DNA of 64,000 nucleotides. It comes from Prorocentrum cordatum (taxonomy: Eukaryota > Sar > Dinophyceae > Prorocentrales > Prorocentraceae). Below are positions 30,894 to 43,190 of this stretch, in pieces (the stretch's first letter is position 1; every line of letters starts with the position of its first letter). The notes below the pieces were generated by a model. That model ran no database searches and was not told the origin of the DNA. It saw only the letters and a program-made list of their open reading frames with translations. Made by a program: the position numbers and the translations under genes. The stretch covers positions 301,501-365,500 of the forward strand of contig CAUYUJ010014172.1 of the NCBI GenBank assembly GCA_963575745.1, given 5' to 3'.

Positions 30894-31215
30894 CTGCGGA
30901 GGAGAGGGTGGGGCCCCGTGGCTCGCTCAGCCCTGGCAGCCTTGAGCAGTCCCCCTGCTCTTTGTTGGCCTCCAGCTGGGCAGTCGAGACTATGGCTTCA
31001 CAAGCTGCGGAGGAGAGAGAGGGTGGGGCCTGGGGACTCGCTCAACCCTGGCAGCCTTGAGCAGTCCCCCTGCTCTTTTTGGCCCCAGTCCGAAGCCAAC
31101 ATGTGCGCAACTATGGATTCACAAGCTGCGGAGGAGAGGGTGGGGCCCAGGGACTCGCTCAGCCTGGCAGCCTTGAGCAGTCCCCCTGCTCTTGTTTTGC
31201 CCCAGCTGGGCAGTC
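30893..31215. repeat. Tandem repeat of about 100-125 bp, three copies
   Basis: GATTCACAAGCTGCGGAGGA, then GGGACTCGCTCA and CCTTGAGCAGTCCCCCTGCT recur from about 30893, 30992 and 31117. Spacing differs by a variable spacer (GTCCGAAGCCAACATGTGCG). Minus-strand ORFs read the repeat as peptide. Confidence 0.8.
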
Positions 31216-32451
31216 GAGACCTGCATGGCCTCCGCAAGGTCGCAGCCGCGAGAGTCCACGGTCGGCTTCTCCGGCGGGTCCTGATCGGTGGCGAGGACGA
31301 GAGATGAGTGAGAGCAAAGGGTTCTTGCCCTCCTCCTCCTCCTCCCACACAGCCTTCTCCGCCCCGCTCTCTCCACATCCTCCTGCCCTGCCCTTCCCTC
31401 CTTCATCGGGCCGGCCCTCCTAATGCAACACCATCCAAAAGTTCGACCAGGCCGTGTGTAGGAGCAGTGCCCCCCCAGTCGGGCCCCATGGGCGAGTGAC
31501 TCCCAGCGCAAGGAAGCACCCCATCATGAGCTTAGTTCCCCCAGGTCCTAGGTCACTGACGCAACGGTTACATGCGAAGTGACAACAGACGGGCAGAAAA
31601 TAGATTACTTCATCCAAGTCTAGAACGTCAGCCAGGAATGACGACACTGGATCGGAAAACGGTAACACCAGAAACGGACGAATCAGCATATGTCCTGGAA
31701 TGTTCGCGTGCACTCTACTTGATATGCCGTCACACCTCTCTCCGCACTCTTGTGTCGCAGACCTGCTCCAAGCTGCATGTACTTGCACGTAACACACAGA
31801 CACATATATATATATATACATGTACACAGAGATGTGTGGTTTGAAACTTCGTGGTATGGATATTGGGATCGAACGTGAAATCGATAGTGCGATCGATCGT
31901 GGGATCGCTAGTGAGGACGATGGTAAGGTCGGTCGTGAGACCGATCGTGATGTCGATTCAGTGAGGTCGGTAGTGAGATCGCTCGTGCGATCTATAGTGA
32001 GATCGATTGTGATCTCGATAGTGAGATCGAAAAAAAGGTGGGTGATGAGATCGATGGTGAGACCGATCGATAAAGAGATCGACTAAGACCCCAAGAAACC
32101 CGAAACCCGGGAACCCCGCCGCCCACCGAAATCGGCCGGGAACCATCAAAAAGGGAGCCCAGCCGCCCATCGAAATCTGCCTGGCACTTTCGCCAGATCT
32201 TTCAACGTCCGCAAGGACCCCACTCGATGCAAGCACTGAGTGGGGAACATATATATATATATATACACACACGAGAGAGCGTGATCCACCGCCGCTTCAC
32301 TTTGGAACATTTCCCCTCCTCTTCCTCCGGAAATCGGGGATTTCCCGCCCCCCCCCTTCGAAAATCCTCCCCTGCTGGAACCCCTCCTGCCCACTCCCCC
32401 CCCCTTCCCCCGGCAAACCCCCCCCATCCCTAGCCCCCCCCCCTCCCTCCG
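31216..32451. other. Intergenic stretch with GATCG-rich simple sequence and TA runs
   Basis: At 31850-32090 the motif GATCG(A/T)(T/A)(A/C)GTG recurs every 10 to 12 bases (dense MboI-type GATC sites). (TA)n runs lie at 31803-31820 and 32249-32268. No gene is supported. Confidence 0.55.
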
Positions 32452-33560
32452 GAAAACCTGGGGGGGGTCACTACCAATTCGAGACCCCCCCCAACCCGAA
32501 AACCGCCCGGGGGGGTCGCTACTGATTCAACCCCCCCCCCCCCTCCACCCCCCCCCTCCCCCTACTCACCGCTGGCAAACGACTCCCGCGTCCTCACTAC
32601 TGTCCGCACCACATCCCCCACTGCTGTCCCCAGCACCACTGTCCCCACCACCTCTGTCCCCACTGTTCCACTACCGTCCCCACTGTCCCCATTAGTGCCC
32701 CCACCACTATCGCACTGTCCCCACTGTCCCCACCGCTGTTCCCACCACTGTCCCCCTCCCCACTTTCCCCACGGTCCCCACCACTGTCCCACTGTTCCCA
32801 CTGTCCCGCTGTCCACGCCGCTGTCCCACTGAGCTGTCCCACTGTTCCCACCAATTTTCACTGTCCCCACCACTGTCCCCACCACTGTCCCCGCTGTACC
32901 TCTGTCCCATTGTCCCACCACCGTCTGTCGACCGCCCTCACCGCCCTCACCACTGTCCCCACCACCACTGTCTCCACCACTGTCCCACTGTCCCCGCTGT
33001 TCCCACCATTGTCCCCGCTGTCCCCACCAGCTCCCCCACCACTGTCCCACTGTCCCCACTCTCCCCACCATTGTCCCACCACGGTCCCACCCTCCCCACT
33101 TTCCCCACGGTCCCCACCACTGTCCCACTGTTCCCACTGTTCCCACCACTGTCCCACTGTCCCAACTGTCCCCGCCGCTGTCCCACTGTGCTGTCCCACT
33201 GTCCGCACTGTCCCCACCACTGTCCCACTGTCCCCACCACTCCCCACTGTACTACTGTCCCACCACCGTCCTCACCACCGCCTTCACCACTGTCCCCACC
33301 ACTACCGTCCCCACCACTGTCCCACTGTCCCAACCACTGTCCCGTTGTCCCCTCACCACTGTCCCCACCACCACCGTCCTCACCACTGTCCGCACCACTG
33401 TCCTACTGTCCCCGCACCACTGTCCCCACCACCACCGTCCCCATCACTGTCCCAGTATCCCCACCACTGTCCAACTGTTCCGAGGAGCGGGAATCGTTTG
33501 CCGGCGGCGAGGGGGGAGGCTCGAACCGGTAGTGACCCCCCCACCGGTTTTCGAAGGGGG
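32452..33560. repeat. 1-kb CCCCACCACTGTCC minisatellite between inverted flanks
   Basis: From about 32600 to 33480 the sequence is an irregular array of CCCCACCACTGTCCC and shorter ACTGTCCC units. The left flank (GGGGGGGTCACTACC near 32465) and the right flank (GGTAGTGACCCCCCC near 33527) are inverted copies. His/Pro- or Gly/Thr-rich ORFs of up to 222 codons across the array are artefacts. The G/C homopolymer-rich edges may also be assembly-prone. Confidence 0.85.
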
Positions 33561-34109
33561 GAGGCTTCGAACCCGTAATGACCGCCCCCCCCTTTTCATG
33601 ATGGACTGGGAGGTTCGGGAGGGGGGGATGTCGAACCGGTAGAGACCCCTCCCCCGGTTTTCGAGGAGGGAAGACGGGTTGGGAACCCCCAGTGCCCCCC
33701 CCCCCCCGGTTTTCCGCCCGCAGCGGTAGAACACGCTCTTTCACATACACATACATATAGTTAAATGTTTGTGCATTTGTGTATCTCGATTATGTTTGCT
33801 GTGTTATCTCTATTTATCTTGCTCTCTCCATGTGCCTCTCTCTTCTTATTCTCTTACTGTACCCTACTTCGCCATATATGCTTTATGACGTACACGTAAA
33901 ATGTATATACGTATATACATACATACATATATATATTTATATCCTCTCACTGTGACCTCCCCACCATCCTTCAATATTCTATCTAGCAGCGTTCGCAAAC
34001 AGTCCCAGTCTCTCAATCTCTCTCTCTCTCTCTCTTTCCCCAATCCCTCTGATCAACTCTGCTCGCAACTCCCTGACCCTGTATACTGTTGACGATCAAA
34101 GACCCAAGC
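33561..34109. repeat. GGTTTTCGAGGGGGGA-type repeats and AT-rich simple sequence
   Basis: The motif CCGGTTTTCGA-GGGGGGAGG, with TCGAACCGGTAGTGACCCCC, recurs to about 33720. After that comes AT-rich sequence with TATATAC runs (33903-33940) and a CTCTCT run near 34015-34040. No gene. Confidence 0.6.
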
Positions 34110-34450
34110 ACTTGGCCACGACCAAGACATCAAGAACCCCAGATACTTACGCTGCCGGAAATCCAGAAACTGGAACCGGGAAGCCAGAAACCCACCAACC
34201 CTTACCTAGTAGGGACCCTGCCAACGAGAACAGGGAGGCCCGGAGCCCTCCGAACCTGGCACCTGGGAATCCAGCCATGCAACCCCAGAACCGGGAACTG
34301 GGAACCCAACCAACCTTACACTGCCAAGAACCCCAGAACTGGCAGCCCGCGAACACAGCCAACCTATACTGCCAGAAACCCTGGAACCAGGAACTGGTAA
34401 CAAAGGGAACCCAGCCGCCCAACGAAACTGGAACTCAAGGAACCCAGGAG
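34110..34450. repeat. Degenerate CCAGAAACTGGAACCGGGAA repeat
   Basis: Variants of CCAGAACCGGGAACTGGGAA and CCAACCCTTACC/CCAACCTTACACTG recur with about 20 to 60 base spacing. The Thr/Pro/Asn-rich ORFs are translations of the repeat. Confidence 0.55.
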
Positions 34451-35589
34451 GAACCCGAAACCGGGAACGCCGCCCACCGAAATCGGCCGGGGGCTTTGGC
34501 CAAATCCTTCACTCTCTGCGAGGATCCCTCAAGTGCAAGCACTGGTTGTGGTTGCGGAAAGTTGCGACTATCAACGCTAGGGTGCGATCCTGGCGGTGAG
34601 CCTGGACACGTACAGCTTATATACACTACGCGGCTGCGGAGCACTTGCCTGCACGGGTGAACCCATCAGCGTGCACTGAAAATTCACCTCTTGCGATACA
34701 TCGGCTCTCTCAGACTCTCGAGGCAGAGTGAAGCCCATGATCGGCGTTCGTCCATGGCGTGGCTCACCAGGTATCGGCGATCTTGCTGACGGCCACGACG
34801 ATGACGACGATGATGACGACGATGCTGACGGCGCCCAGAGATGACGCCGGCAACGATGACGACGCCGGCGGCGGCGGCACACCCCGCCGCGGTTCCCTCA
34901 GGAACGGGTGGGCCAGCGCCTGGGGGGGAGCACCGCCGAGGAGGAGCAGAGATGCTGACGCTGCGGGCGGAGAAGAGGTGGAGGAGGTGGAGGAGGCAGT
35001 CAGGCCCCCGTCTCTCCATCGTGCCCCGCCCTGGGCTTCGGCGGTCGAGGCTTCTGCATCCTATAGTTTCGGAGCGGGCTTTGTGGGTCCTTCAGGGGGC
35101 TTCTCTGCAGGAGAACCCAGAATCGAATCGAGAAGTCGGATCGGCGATCGAAATGAATCGGATCTGCGGAAATTGCCACTGGGAAACCGGAAAGCCTACC
35201 CAATCGGAATCCGAAGCTGACTCTCACCCGAACCAGAATCGCTCGGAATCGGATCGAGTCGAGTCGGAGGAACTCGAAATGCGCCCCGCGCCATCGCCGT
35301 GGTAGGATTCCTCACGGAATCCTTGCGAAAACGAGCCCACTGGAGGGGGAGGAGGAGGACGGCCCAGCCCTGCGACGTCAGGGGGCGTGCCAAGAGGTGG
35401 GGTGGGGTATGGGCAGGGGGGTGGGGGCAGCCTTCCAGGCAGGCGCCGGGGCTTCTCAAGATGCCTCCGCTGTCTGAGGAGGCTTCCTGGCCAGACGGGA
35501 GGGAGGACGGAAGGGGGAGGAGGGGAAAGAGAAGGGAGGGAGAGGGGGAGAGGCGATGGGAACCGAGGGGTGAGAAGGCGGAGGGCGAG
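34451..35589. other. Intergenic stretch, nothing supported
   Basis: Contains a short GACGATGAC run near 34790-34840 and a GAATCGGATCGA-type run near 35110-35270. No domain-like ORF. Confidence 0.35.
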
Positions 35590-35912
35590 GGGAGGAGGAG
35601 GAGGAGGAGAGAGGAGGAGGAGGAGGAGGAGGAGGAGGAGGAGGAGAGGAGGAGGAGGAGGAGGAGGAGGAGGAGGAGGAGGAGGAGGAGGAGGGAGGAG
35701 GAGGAGGAGGAGGAGGAGGAGGAGGAGGAGGAGGAGGAGGAGGAGGAGGAGGAGGAGGAGGAGGAGGAGGAGGAGGAAGGAGAGGAGGAGGAGGAGGAGG
35801 AGGAGGAGGAGGAGGAGGAGGAGGAGTGAGGAGGAACGAAAAAAGGGTGGATGGGAAAGAACATGGAAAGAGGAGGAGGAGGAGGAGGAGGGGCAGGGAT
35901 AAGGATGAGGAC

Positions 35913-35947
<35 letters not shown>

Positions 35948-35976
35948 GGAGGAGGAGGAGGAGGAGGAGGAGGAGG
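35590..35976. repeat. (GGA)n and (GAT)n microsatellites
   Basis: About 235 bases of nearly pure GGA, then a gap and (GAT)n at about 35909-35946 followed by (GGA)n to 35975. Poly-Glu, poly-Arg, poly-Ser and poly-Leu ORFs over this tract (up to 369 codons) are artefacts. Confidence 0.95.
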
Positions 35977-37476
35977 ACGACCTGGAAGGGCAGGAGGAAC
36001 AGCAGCAACGGCGTGCGAAACAAGCCCTCAATCAGAGCACCCGCCTGCGGACGGGGCACGTGGCGGCGGTGTCCTGAGCGCCACCAGCTGGCGATGGGTG
36101 TATCTTGCCCCGAGCTTTGCGCTATGATATCGAGGTTTGAGGATCGATATTCGAGGATCAAGGTTGTAGGGTCGAGGATCGAGGTTCGCAGTTTGAGACT
36201 CGAGAACCAATGATCGAGGACCGAGGTTCGAGAATCGAGGTCAGTAGGCGTTTTTGGCCCGCCATCGTGTGAGCGCAGTGGCGCTCTGGGTGGTGGCCAG
36301 AACACCCTTTAGCCAAACGCCCTTTAGTGAAAGCTGGTACGGGCAAACCACGTGCGCACGGCACCGCATTCCGACTGCACCCCAGCGGGGTGGCTCATCG
36401 ACATCCAAACACTACCACATGTGTCCAGCGACACGCACGTCGATTTGCGAAACCGATTGGGGACTGCACGGGCACACTCGAACGAAAATATCGAGAGAAC
36501 CAGTGCAGATGTCCTGTCGACTTGTCTGGGTGGACGTTCGCTCAGTGCCCGAAACTCCTGACCCTGCCTGGGCCTCTGGAAACCTCTGGGGGCGGGGGGG
36601 GGCCTCGGACTGGGGCCAGGATCCGGGGCAGCACCGAAGCTTCGGATGCGCTGTGGGAGCGCTGGCCACCTGCAGGCGCATACGACCCCGCCCTCTGGCG
36701 GCTGGACAAAACATCGTGCCGCAGGCTTTTCATTGTATTCGGCGCCCCCTCCTCCTGCTCATCGCTCTTCCTCCTCCTCGTGCTCCTCCTCCTCCTCCTC
36801 CTCCTCCTCCTCGTGCTCGTCAGCCTCCTGCTTCCCCTGATCCTCCTACTCACTGCCCTCCCACAACCTCTGCTGCTGTTCATTATCCTCCCGTTTGTCC
36901 TCCGCCCCCCCCCCACCCCCATTCACATCTCCTTCCCAGCGCCGCTCTCCGTCCGTCCACCCCGCCTCCCTCGCTCTCCTCTACCACCCTCCCCCTGCCG
37001 ATTGCATCTTTGATTTTTGTTCGCCCTCTCTCTCTCACTCTCTCTCTTCCTCTGTCCTTTTTACGCGAGCCTCTGAAATCTTTGGCCGCTGAATCCGGCC
37101 AGAGGCGGCCGTTCGTGCACGACTCCAGCGCCTCTGGAAGGTTCTCGACGAGGCGCAGCTGCAAAAGACTACCCCTGGGGCCGAATACGTAGCACCCCGC
37201 AGTTGCGGATAAGATTGGGGGCGGCAGGGTCGTTGGCAGTCTGCGAGGCTCTGAAGTTAACCCGCCGCGGGCGCCCATGTTTGAAACATGTTGCACAACG
37301 AGCCCGCCGCAGGGGCCGAGTTTTCATCAGAGCAGTGTGCGTGGGTCGCGGGCTGAGTCGCGGGGTGGGTCGCGGGGTGAGGGGGGGGGCGGGTCGGTCG
37401 CGGGCGGGTCGTGGGCAAGGACGGCGGCAGAAGCAGCACTCGAAGGCTGCTCGTTCTTGGTGGCTCGCGTGTTACT
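35977..37476. other. Intergenic stretch, CCT tract only
   Basis: Includes a degenerate GATCGAGGTTCGAG run (36130-36240), a CCT tract (36770-36815) and pyrimidine-rich sequence to 37070. The ORFs overlap in several frames and none shows a domain. Confidence 0.35.
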
Positions 37477-37956
37477 CAACATGTATATCCCAAACCCTCG
37501 GCACTCGCACTCGTCGTCTTCGATCGTACCCCCCGTGGGGGGAAATAGTTTCCTTACCTGCCACGTGTAGTTGGCGCTGCCCCTGCCAGAAGGGAAGGGA
37601 GGAGGGACGGGACAACGGGGAGAAAGGAGAATGGAACACGACAGGGATTAGCAGGATAATGGTTAGGAGCAGGAAAACAAATGGCAGAACCAGCTGGGCG
37701 GGGCGGATCGGGCGGGCGGACCCAGACGGCGGTGTCGAGCGGGCGGGTCGCTAAAGCGTCAGTCCTGCATGGATCGTGTGGATGTCTCCAGCGATAGCTC
37801 GATTCCCATGTAAATCCTGAAGAAGCCCGCAAACCGAGAGCGTGATTCCTGAGTGCTGGGGGCACGATGAAGACTGCAATTGGGAACCACACGGGAAATT
37901 GAAGGTGCGCCAAGCAGGGTGGATCAACAGTATCTGTTCTTTCGACATGCGAATTC

Positions 37957-38002
<46 letters not shown>

Positions 38003-39480
38003 GCAACAACAACAACAACAACAGCAGCAACAACAACAGCAACGACAACAAGTATCGTTAAGACTGTTCGCTTTCATCTGATCGCGTATCGCTCAGCAGG
38101 TATACGCCAAAGCCTCGATACCCGCCCTCTTCGTCATCGATCGCACCCCCTTTAGGGCTTGTGTTGTCCTTGCCTGCCACGTGTAGTTGGCGCAGCTCAT
38201 TAAGCAGGGGAAAGGGAGGAAGGGAGGGACAAGGGGGATGGAGAAGGATTGGATGGAGCCCGAGAGAGGCTTGCATGCGGGGGTCAGGAGCAGGAGTGCA
38301 AGCGGCAGAACCAGACGGGCGGGTCGGGCGGGCGGGTCCTAACAGCCGGGCCGGGCGGGCAGGCTCACACGGCCAGGTCGAGCGAGCGGGCAGCTGAAGC
38401 GTCATTTCAACACGAATCGCGAGGAAGTGACGAGCGGCAGCGCGATTCACAAGTAGCTCGTGAGGAAGTTCGAGGCGAGAGCGTGATTCCTGGGAGTCGA
38501 AGGCGCGGCGTCTCAATTTATTGCGAGGACGTACCACGCGAGAGCGCGCTTCCTGGTTCAATTGTGACAAATCCAGCGCGAAAGCGCGATGTCGAAGACA
38601 AGGAAAAAAAATGTCGGACGGGAGCCGATATTTCGGGGGGCAACAACGCACTCTGACACCCAAGGCTTTCCATTGAATGACAACCAGGTGCGCGCCCCGA
38701 GAGGAGCACCGTATTTGAAACAACAGCATGGGCACGGGGCAGGGGGGATGTAGAATTGATAACTCAACAATCAATTTGGGACCGTTCGGACATATCTGCT
38801 AGAGCGTCATTCAAAATGTATACCCCAAGCCCAGAACGCTCGCCAATTCGTCTTGCATCATACCCCCCTTGGGGGGGATATTTTCACTACGGGCCGGGTG
38901 TGGTTGGCGCAGCCCCTAAAACAGGGGAGAGGAGGAGGGAAGGGACAAGGGGAAGAGAAGGATGGAACACGACAGAGATTAGCAGGAGGGCTTAGGAGCA
39001 GAACAAACAACAGGGAGAACCAACTTAGCGGGTCGGGCGGGCGGGCCCAGGCGGCGGGGTCGAGCGGGCCGGCCGCGGAAGCGCCAGTCCTCCGCGTGAA
39101 TCGCGAGGAGCTCTCGAGCGACAGCCCAATTCCAAAGTGAATCGTACCTAATTTCAGAGCGATACAAAAAACCTGAGTGTTGAGGGAGCGGCGCCTCAAG
39201 ACACTGCGAGGACGTACCACGCAAGAGCGCAGTCCCTGATTAATGATGAGGATGACCCGCGCGAGACTGCGATATGGGAATACTTTGGGGGCGTATCAGG
39301 CGGGAGCCGCTTTTGATGCAAGCCGGGGGCCAACACCTCCTTCTGAAACCCGAAACTCCCGCTCTATATGATGAACAGGGTGCGAGCCCTGGGGAAGGCA
39401 CTTCAATTAAAGAGCACGATGGGCATTGGGGAGATGGAATCAAAGAGAAATGTCCTTCAGAAATGTAAGACGAAGCCAAG
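37477..39480. repeat. CAA-bounded repeat units, first cluster
   Basis: The block ATATCCCAAACCCTCG-ACTCGC, CTTCGATCGTACCCC and TGCCACGTGTAGTTGGCGC appears at 37477, 38095 and 38813. It is followed by purine-rich GGAGGGACAAGGGG sequence, GGGCGGGCGGG blocks and repeated GCGAGAGCGCGATTCCTG motifs. A (CAA)n tract is at 37959-38052. The same unit recurs at 48.0-49.8 kb. ORFs here are repeat-derived. Confidence 0.75.
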
Positions 39481-39654
39481 ACGAGGATAAATGCGGGTGA
39501 GGATGAACCGAGAAGTTCTGAGATCCGGCGGCTCTGAAAGATGTCTCGGGCGCCGCGGCCTTCTCAAAGAGTTCCAGAACGCTCTGGGCGCGTTCCGGAA
39601 CGCTTTGGAATGGAGTTATCCTCGTCCTAGCCCCGTCCGAAAATGAAAACCCAA

Positions 39655-39658
39655 CAAC

Positions 39659-39693
<35 letters not shown>

Positions 39694-41620
39694 CATTTTA
39701 CCCGAACGCTCAGTGTTCTCACCAGTGCCAGGGTTTTCATGCGACGCGAGACAATACCCCCACTTCGTGGGGGGGCAGTTCAAGCTCTACCAAATATCCA
39801 AACGACTCTTCGCGACCACCCAAACCCAGCTTCCCGCCCTATGACGTTGGGACACTTCACTTCGTGGCGTGCGGACGACCGTGGCTACTACACTGGCACA
39901 CACCCACAGAACTTGGTCACTTATTCGGGGCGCGCGTGTGCCCAGCATCCTGCAATTGTGACATACAATACATGACACAGACAGACAGAGAGAGAGACAG
40001 AGAGCAGACAGAGAGAGAGACAGAGAGAGCGGAGTTGGTCACATTTTTGGGGCAAGTTCCTGAGATCGTCGTGTTTTTTGTTGGTCTTGCGCGCGCGAAT
40101 GTCCACTTTACTTTTTTTTGCAAGGGAGTATTGAAATTTGATTATGTTAGAACAAGAAAAAGTAGCTCGCGCGAGCTCATGTAACATAAATGTTGAAAAA
40201 CCATTGGTTTTGTGGGAGTCGGACAGCGCGCGCGGGATGAAATTTGGACATTTTTTTTTGAAAAACCATTGGGTTTTTGATGTTTTTATGTTGAAATCGT
40301 TACGAAACCTAAGGTTCTGGAAGGATTTCGTCTTGCGCGCGCGAATGTCCACTTTACCTTATTTTTTGCAAGGGATTATTGAAATTTGATTATGTTAGAA
40401 CAAGAAAAAGTAGCTCGCGCGAGCTCATGTAACATAAATGTTGAAAAACCATTGGTTTTGTGGGATTCGGACAGCGCGCGCGGAAGGACATTTTGACAAT
40501 TTTTTCTTAAAAAACCATTGGGTTTTTGATGTTTTTATGTTAAAATCGTTACGAAACCTAAGGTTTTGGAAGGATTTCGTCTTGCGCGCACGAATGTCCA
40601 CTTTACCTTATTTTTTGCAAGGGATTCTTGCAATTTGATCAAGTAAGAACAAGAATTTTCATTTTATAGTGTTTTTTGCAAGGGAAAACGGATTACAACA
40701 AAACAACCGGATCCGGTGACAATCCACTTTTCTGAAGCTTTCGCTAGAAAATGAAGGAAATGAGGCTGCGGCCTAGGTTTTGGAGGGGGGTCGCGCACCA
40801 GGGGTCTCAACAATAATATTTCTTTAGAAGTAATAATATTCAACAACAACAAACAACAACACATTTAAGACTGGGGACACTCCGTTCTCACCAGTGCCAG
40901 GGTTTTCATAGGAGGCGGGCAATACCCCCACTTTGTGGGGGGGCCGGTTCAAGCTCTACCAAATTTCCAAACGACTCTTCGCCACCACCCACACCCAGCT
41001 TCCCGCCCTATGACGTTCGGACACTTCACTTCGTGGCATGCGGACGACCGTGGCTACTATTCAGGGCCCCGCGGCCGACGACGACGGCGTGCGCGCGCGA
41101 AGAAAAAACGAATGTGTCCCGCATGGTATTATTTGACAGGGATGATGGCCCTGGCAGGTGCGCAACCGTTGTCGCAGAAGTTCGAAAAAGTTGCTCGCAA
41201 AAGCCCGTTTGACAGAAATGTTTAAAAAGTGTTGGGTTTCCTACGAATCCGCAAGAGCGCGCGGGATGAGATTTTGACATTTTTTTGTTGAAAAACCATT
41301 GGTTTTTTGATGTTTTTATGTTAAAATCGCTCCGAACACTAAGCTTTTGGAAGGATTTCGTCTTGCGCGCGCGAATGTCCACTTTACCTTATTTTTTGCA
41401 AGGGATTCTTGAAATTTGATTATATTAGAACAAGAAATGTCATTTTATAGTGTTTTTTGCAAGGGAAAGCGGGGGGGAACAAAACAACCGGATCTTGATC
41501 ACATCGAATTACCTGAGGCTTCCTCACGAAAATGATGAAAATGTAGCTGCGGCCTAGGCGGCGCAGGGGGGCCGTGCACCAGGGGTCCCAACAATAATTA
41601 TTCTTTAGAATTAATAATGT
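39655..41620. repeat. 1.2-kb tandem duplication containing a 246-bp tandem repeat
   Basis: GTTCTCACCAGTGCCAGGGT and the following 180 bases occur at about 39718 and 40887. Between and after them, a 246-bp unit (GCGCGCGAATGTCCACTTTA, TTTTTTGCAAGGGATT, AAAAACCATTGG) recurs at about 40090, 40338, 40585 and 41366. Short CAA tracts lie at 39655-39692 and 40848-40862. The AT-rich units with embedded GCGCGCGCG stand out from the flanks. No gene is supported. Confidence 0.8.
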
Positions 41621-41866
41621 TCAACAACAACAACAACAGCAACAACAACAGCAGCAGCAACAACAGCAACAACAACCAACACCACAGCAACAACAATAAA
41701 CACAACAACAACATCAACAACAACCATATCATCAACAACAACGACGCAACAACACCAACAACCACAACAGCAGCAACAACAGCAATCCTAGCAACAACAA
41801 CCACATCAACAACAACAGCAACAACAACAACAACAACACCAACAACAACGCAACAGCAATCCGCAC
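41588..41866. repeat. (CAA)n microsatellite with seed CAATAATTATTCTT
   Basis: CAACAATAATTATTCTTTAG leads into TTCAACAACAACAACAG and about 240 bases of interrupted CAA. The same lead-in precedes CAA tracts near 40811, 48943 and 49781. Confidence 0.85.
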
Positions 41867-43190
41867 TGCGAAACCCTACCTTCAGCCACGCGACCAGGGA
41901 CAGAAAATGATCGTTCGGCCCCCTCACTCTGACCTCACACAGCCCTGAAAGAACGTCTCACCTCCACCCCTCGTCACGAGCGGCGAACGTATCCATATCC
42001 GCGCCTTCGCGGTCTGGATTCCGGGACGCGATCCCGCGGATACGCGGCCGCATGGATACGTTCCGCGCGGGCCTTCCGCGAACAAAACCCCCCCGTATCC
42101 GCTGGGTCGCAGCCCAGGGGACCGTCCCGCGAGGCCGCGAAATCGGAGTTCGCCCACGACCTTACAGTCATCGTGCTACCATACGGCACGAATAATCAGG
42201 AACGAAAGAGCTTTTCTGGCCACGGCAGGCCTAAGGCACAAGCAGGCTTCAAGACATGGATCGAAGGAGCGGCCCGAAAATCCGAGCCCCTCCTGAGCCC
42301 AAGACGGTCCTTATTTCAGCGCCCTGCCTTGAGCCGCGACAGCCAAGAACAACAGGCCCGTCCCCAAACGGCCTCCACGACCGAATCAACCAGAGCAGGA
42401 GCTGGACGCAGACGCGCAGGCGCCCTCGGGGCACCACGCGTGCTCAGGATGTCAGCTTGTCGTTGTTGTTCGCACCGCGGCGGTGTCATCGCGCAAGTCT
42501 GTGCCGGCAGTCGCAACGGCTCGGCGGTGGCAGAATATCGCAGGGCGCCACCCCAAGCGTTTCTGAATTCGCAGCCATCGATGCTGGGTTGATGGTTCTC
42601 CGTGAGGCGACTGGGGATGGATCTCCAGGAGGCGACTGGGAGCGGGAAAGGGAGCGAGGTGTGGAAGAGAGGAGGGACGGGCAATACAGTCGAGGTTGAT
42701 TGGAAAGGACACGCGAGAGGATACAAGACCCTTCCGAGGGCCACATTACCACAGCAACCTCGACTGTAGAATACCTACAACAGCAGTTCCGCTCTTACAC
42801 CATTGGCGGCGCGCACGAAAAAGGGTGGCGGCGCGAGGGGGGCGGTCTTCGAAGAAGGAGGGGGGGCCCAGAAGGGTCCAAAGGCTTAGAAGGCCCATGA
42901 CTTTTCAGAATCCCACCTGGCTTCTTCTGGCGGCGCGCGCAAGGGGTAGGGAGAGGGGGGGAGGCTACTTAAAAGGAGGCTGCTGTTTAAAGGCACTGGC
43001 CTCCTGAAGACGAGGCCCGTGCCTTCGACGAAGCAAGGGTGCTTGAGAAGCCTCTGCGGGCGGCCGATTATTGGAAGGCCGCCCACCTCACGCCCCCTCC
43101 CCCCGTTTGCGCGCTCCGCAAGCACAAGCATGCACTGTGGAATTCAGATTGCTGACGCACACTCCTCGGCAGAGCCGTCGATGGAAAGGC
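41867..43190. other. Intergenic stretch with a short dispersed repeat (42210-42330)
   Basis: TTCTGGCCACGGCAGGCCT and CCCTCCTGAGCCCAAGACGG followed by TCCTTAT-TCAGCGCC match 50571-50645 (CTGGCCACGGCGAGCCT, CCCTCCTGAGCCCAATGCGG). Otherwise nothing beyond short overlapping ORFs. Confidence 0.4.

Noticed and set aside
32562-33578. Gly/Thr-rich and His/Pro-rich ORFs up to 222 codons
   Set aside because: Products of the CCCCACCACTGTCC minisatellite; every frame is open because the array lacks stops.
35196-36305. 369-codon minus-strand ORF with poly-Ser/poly-Leu
   Set aside because: Translation of the GGA and GAT microsatellites.
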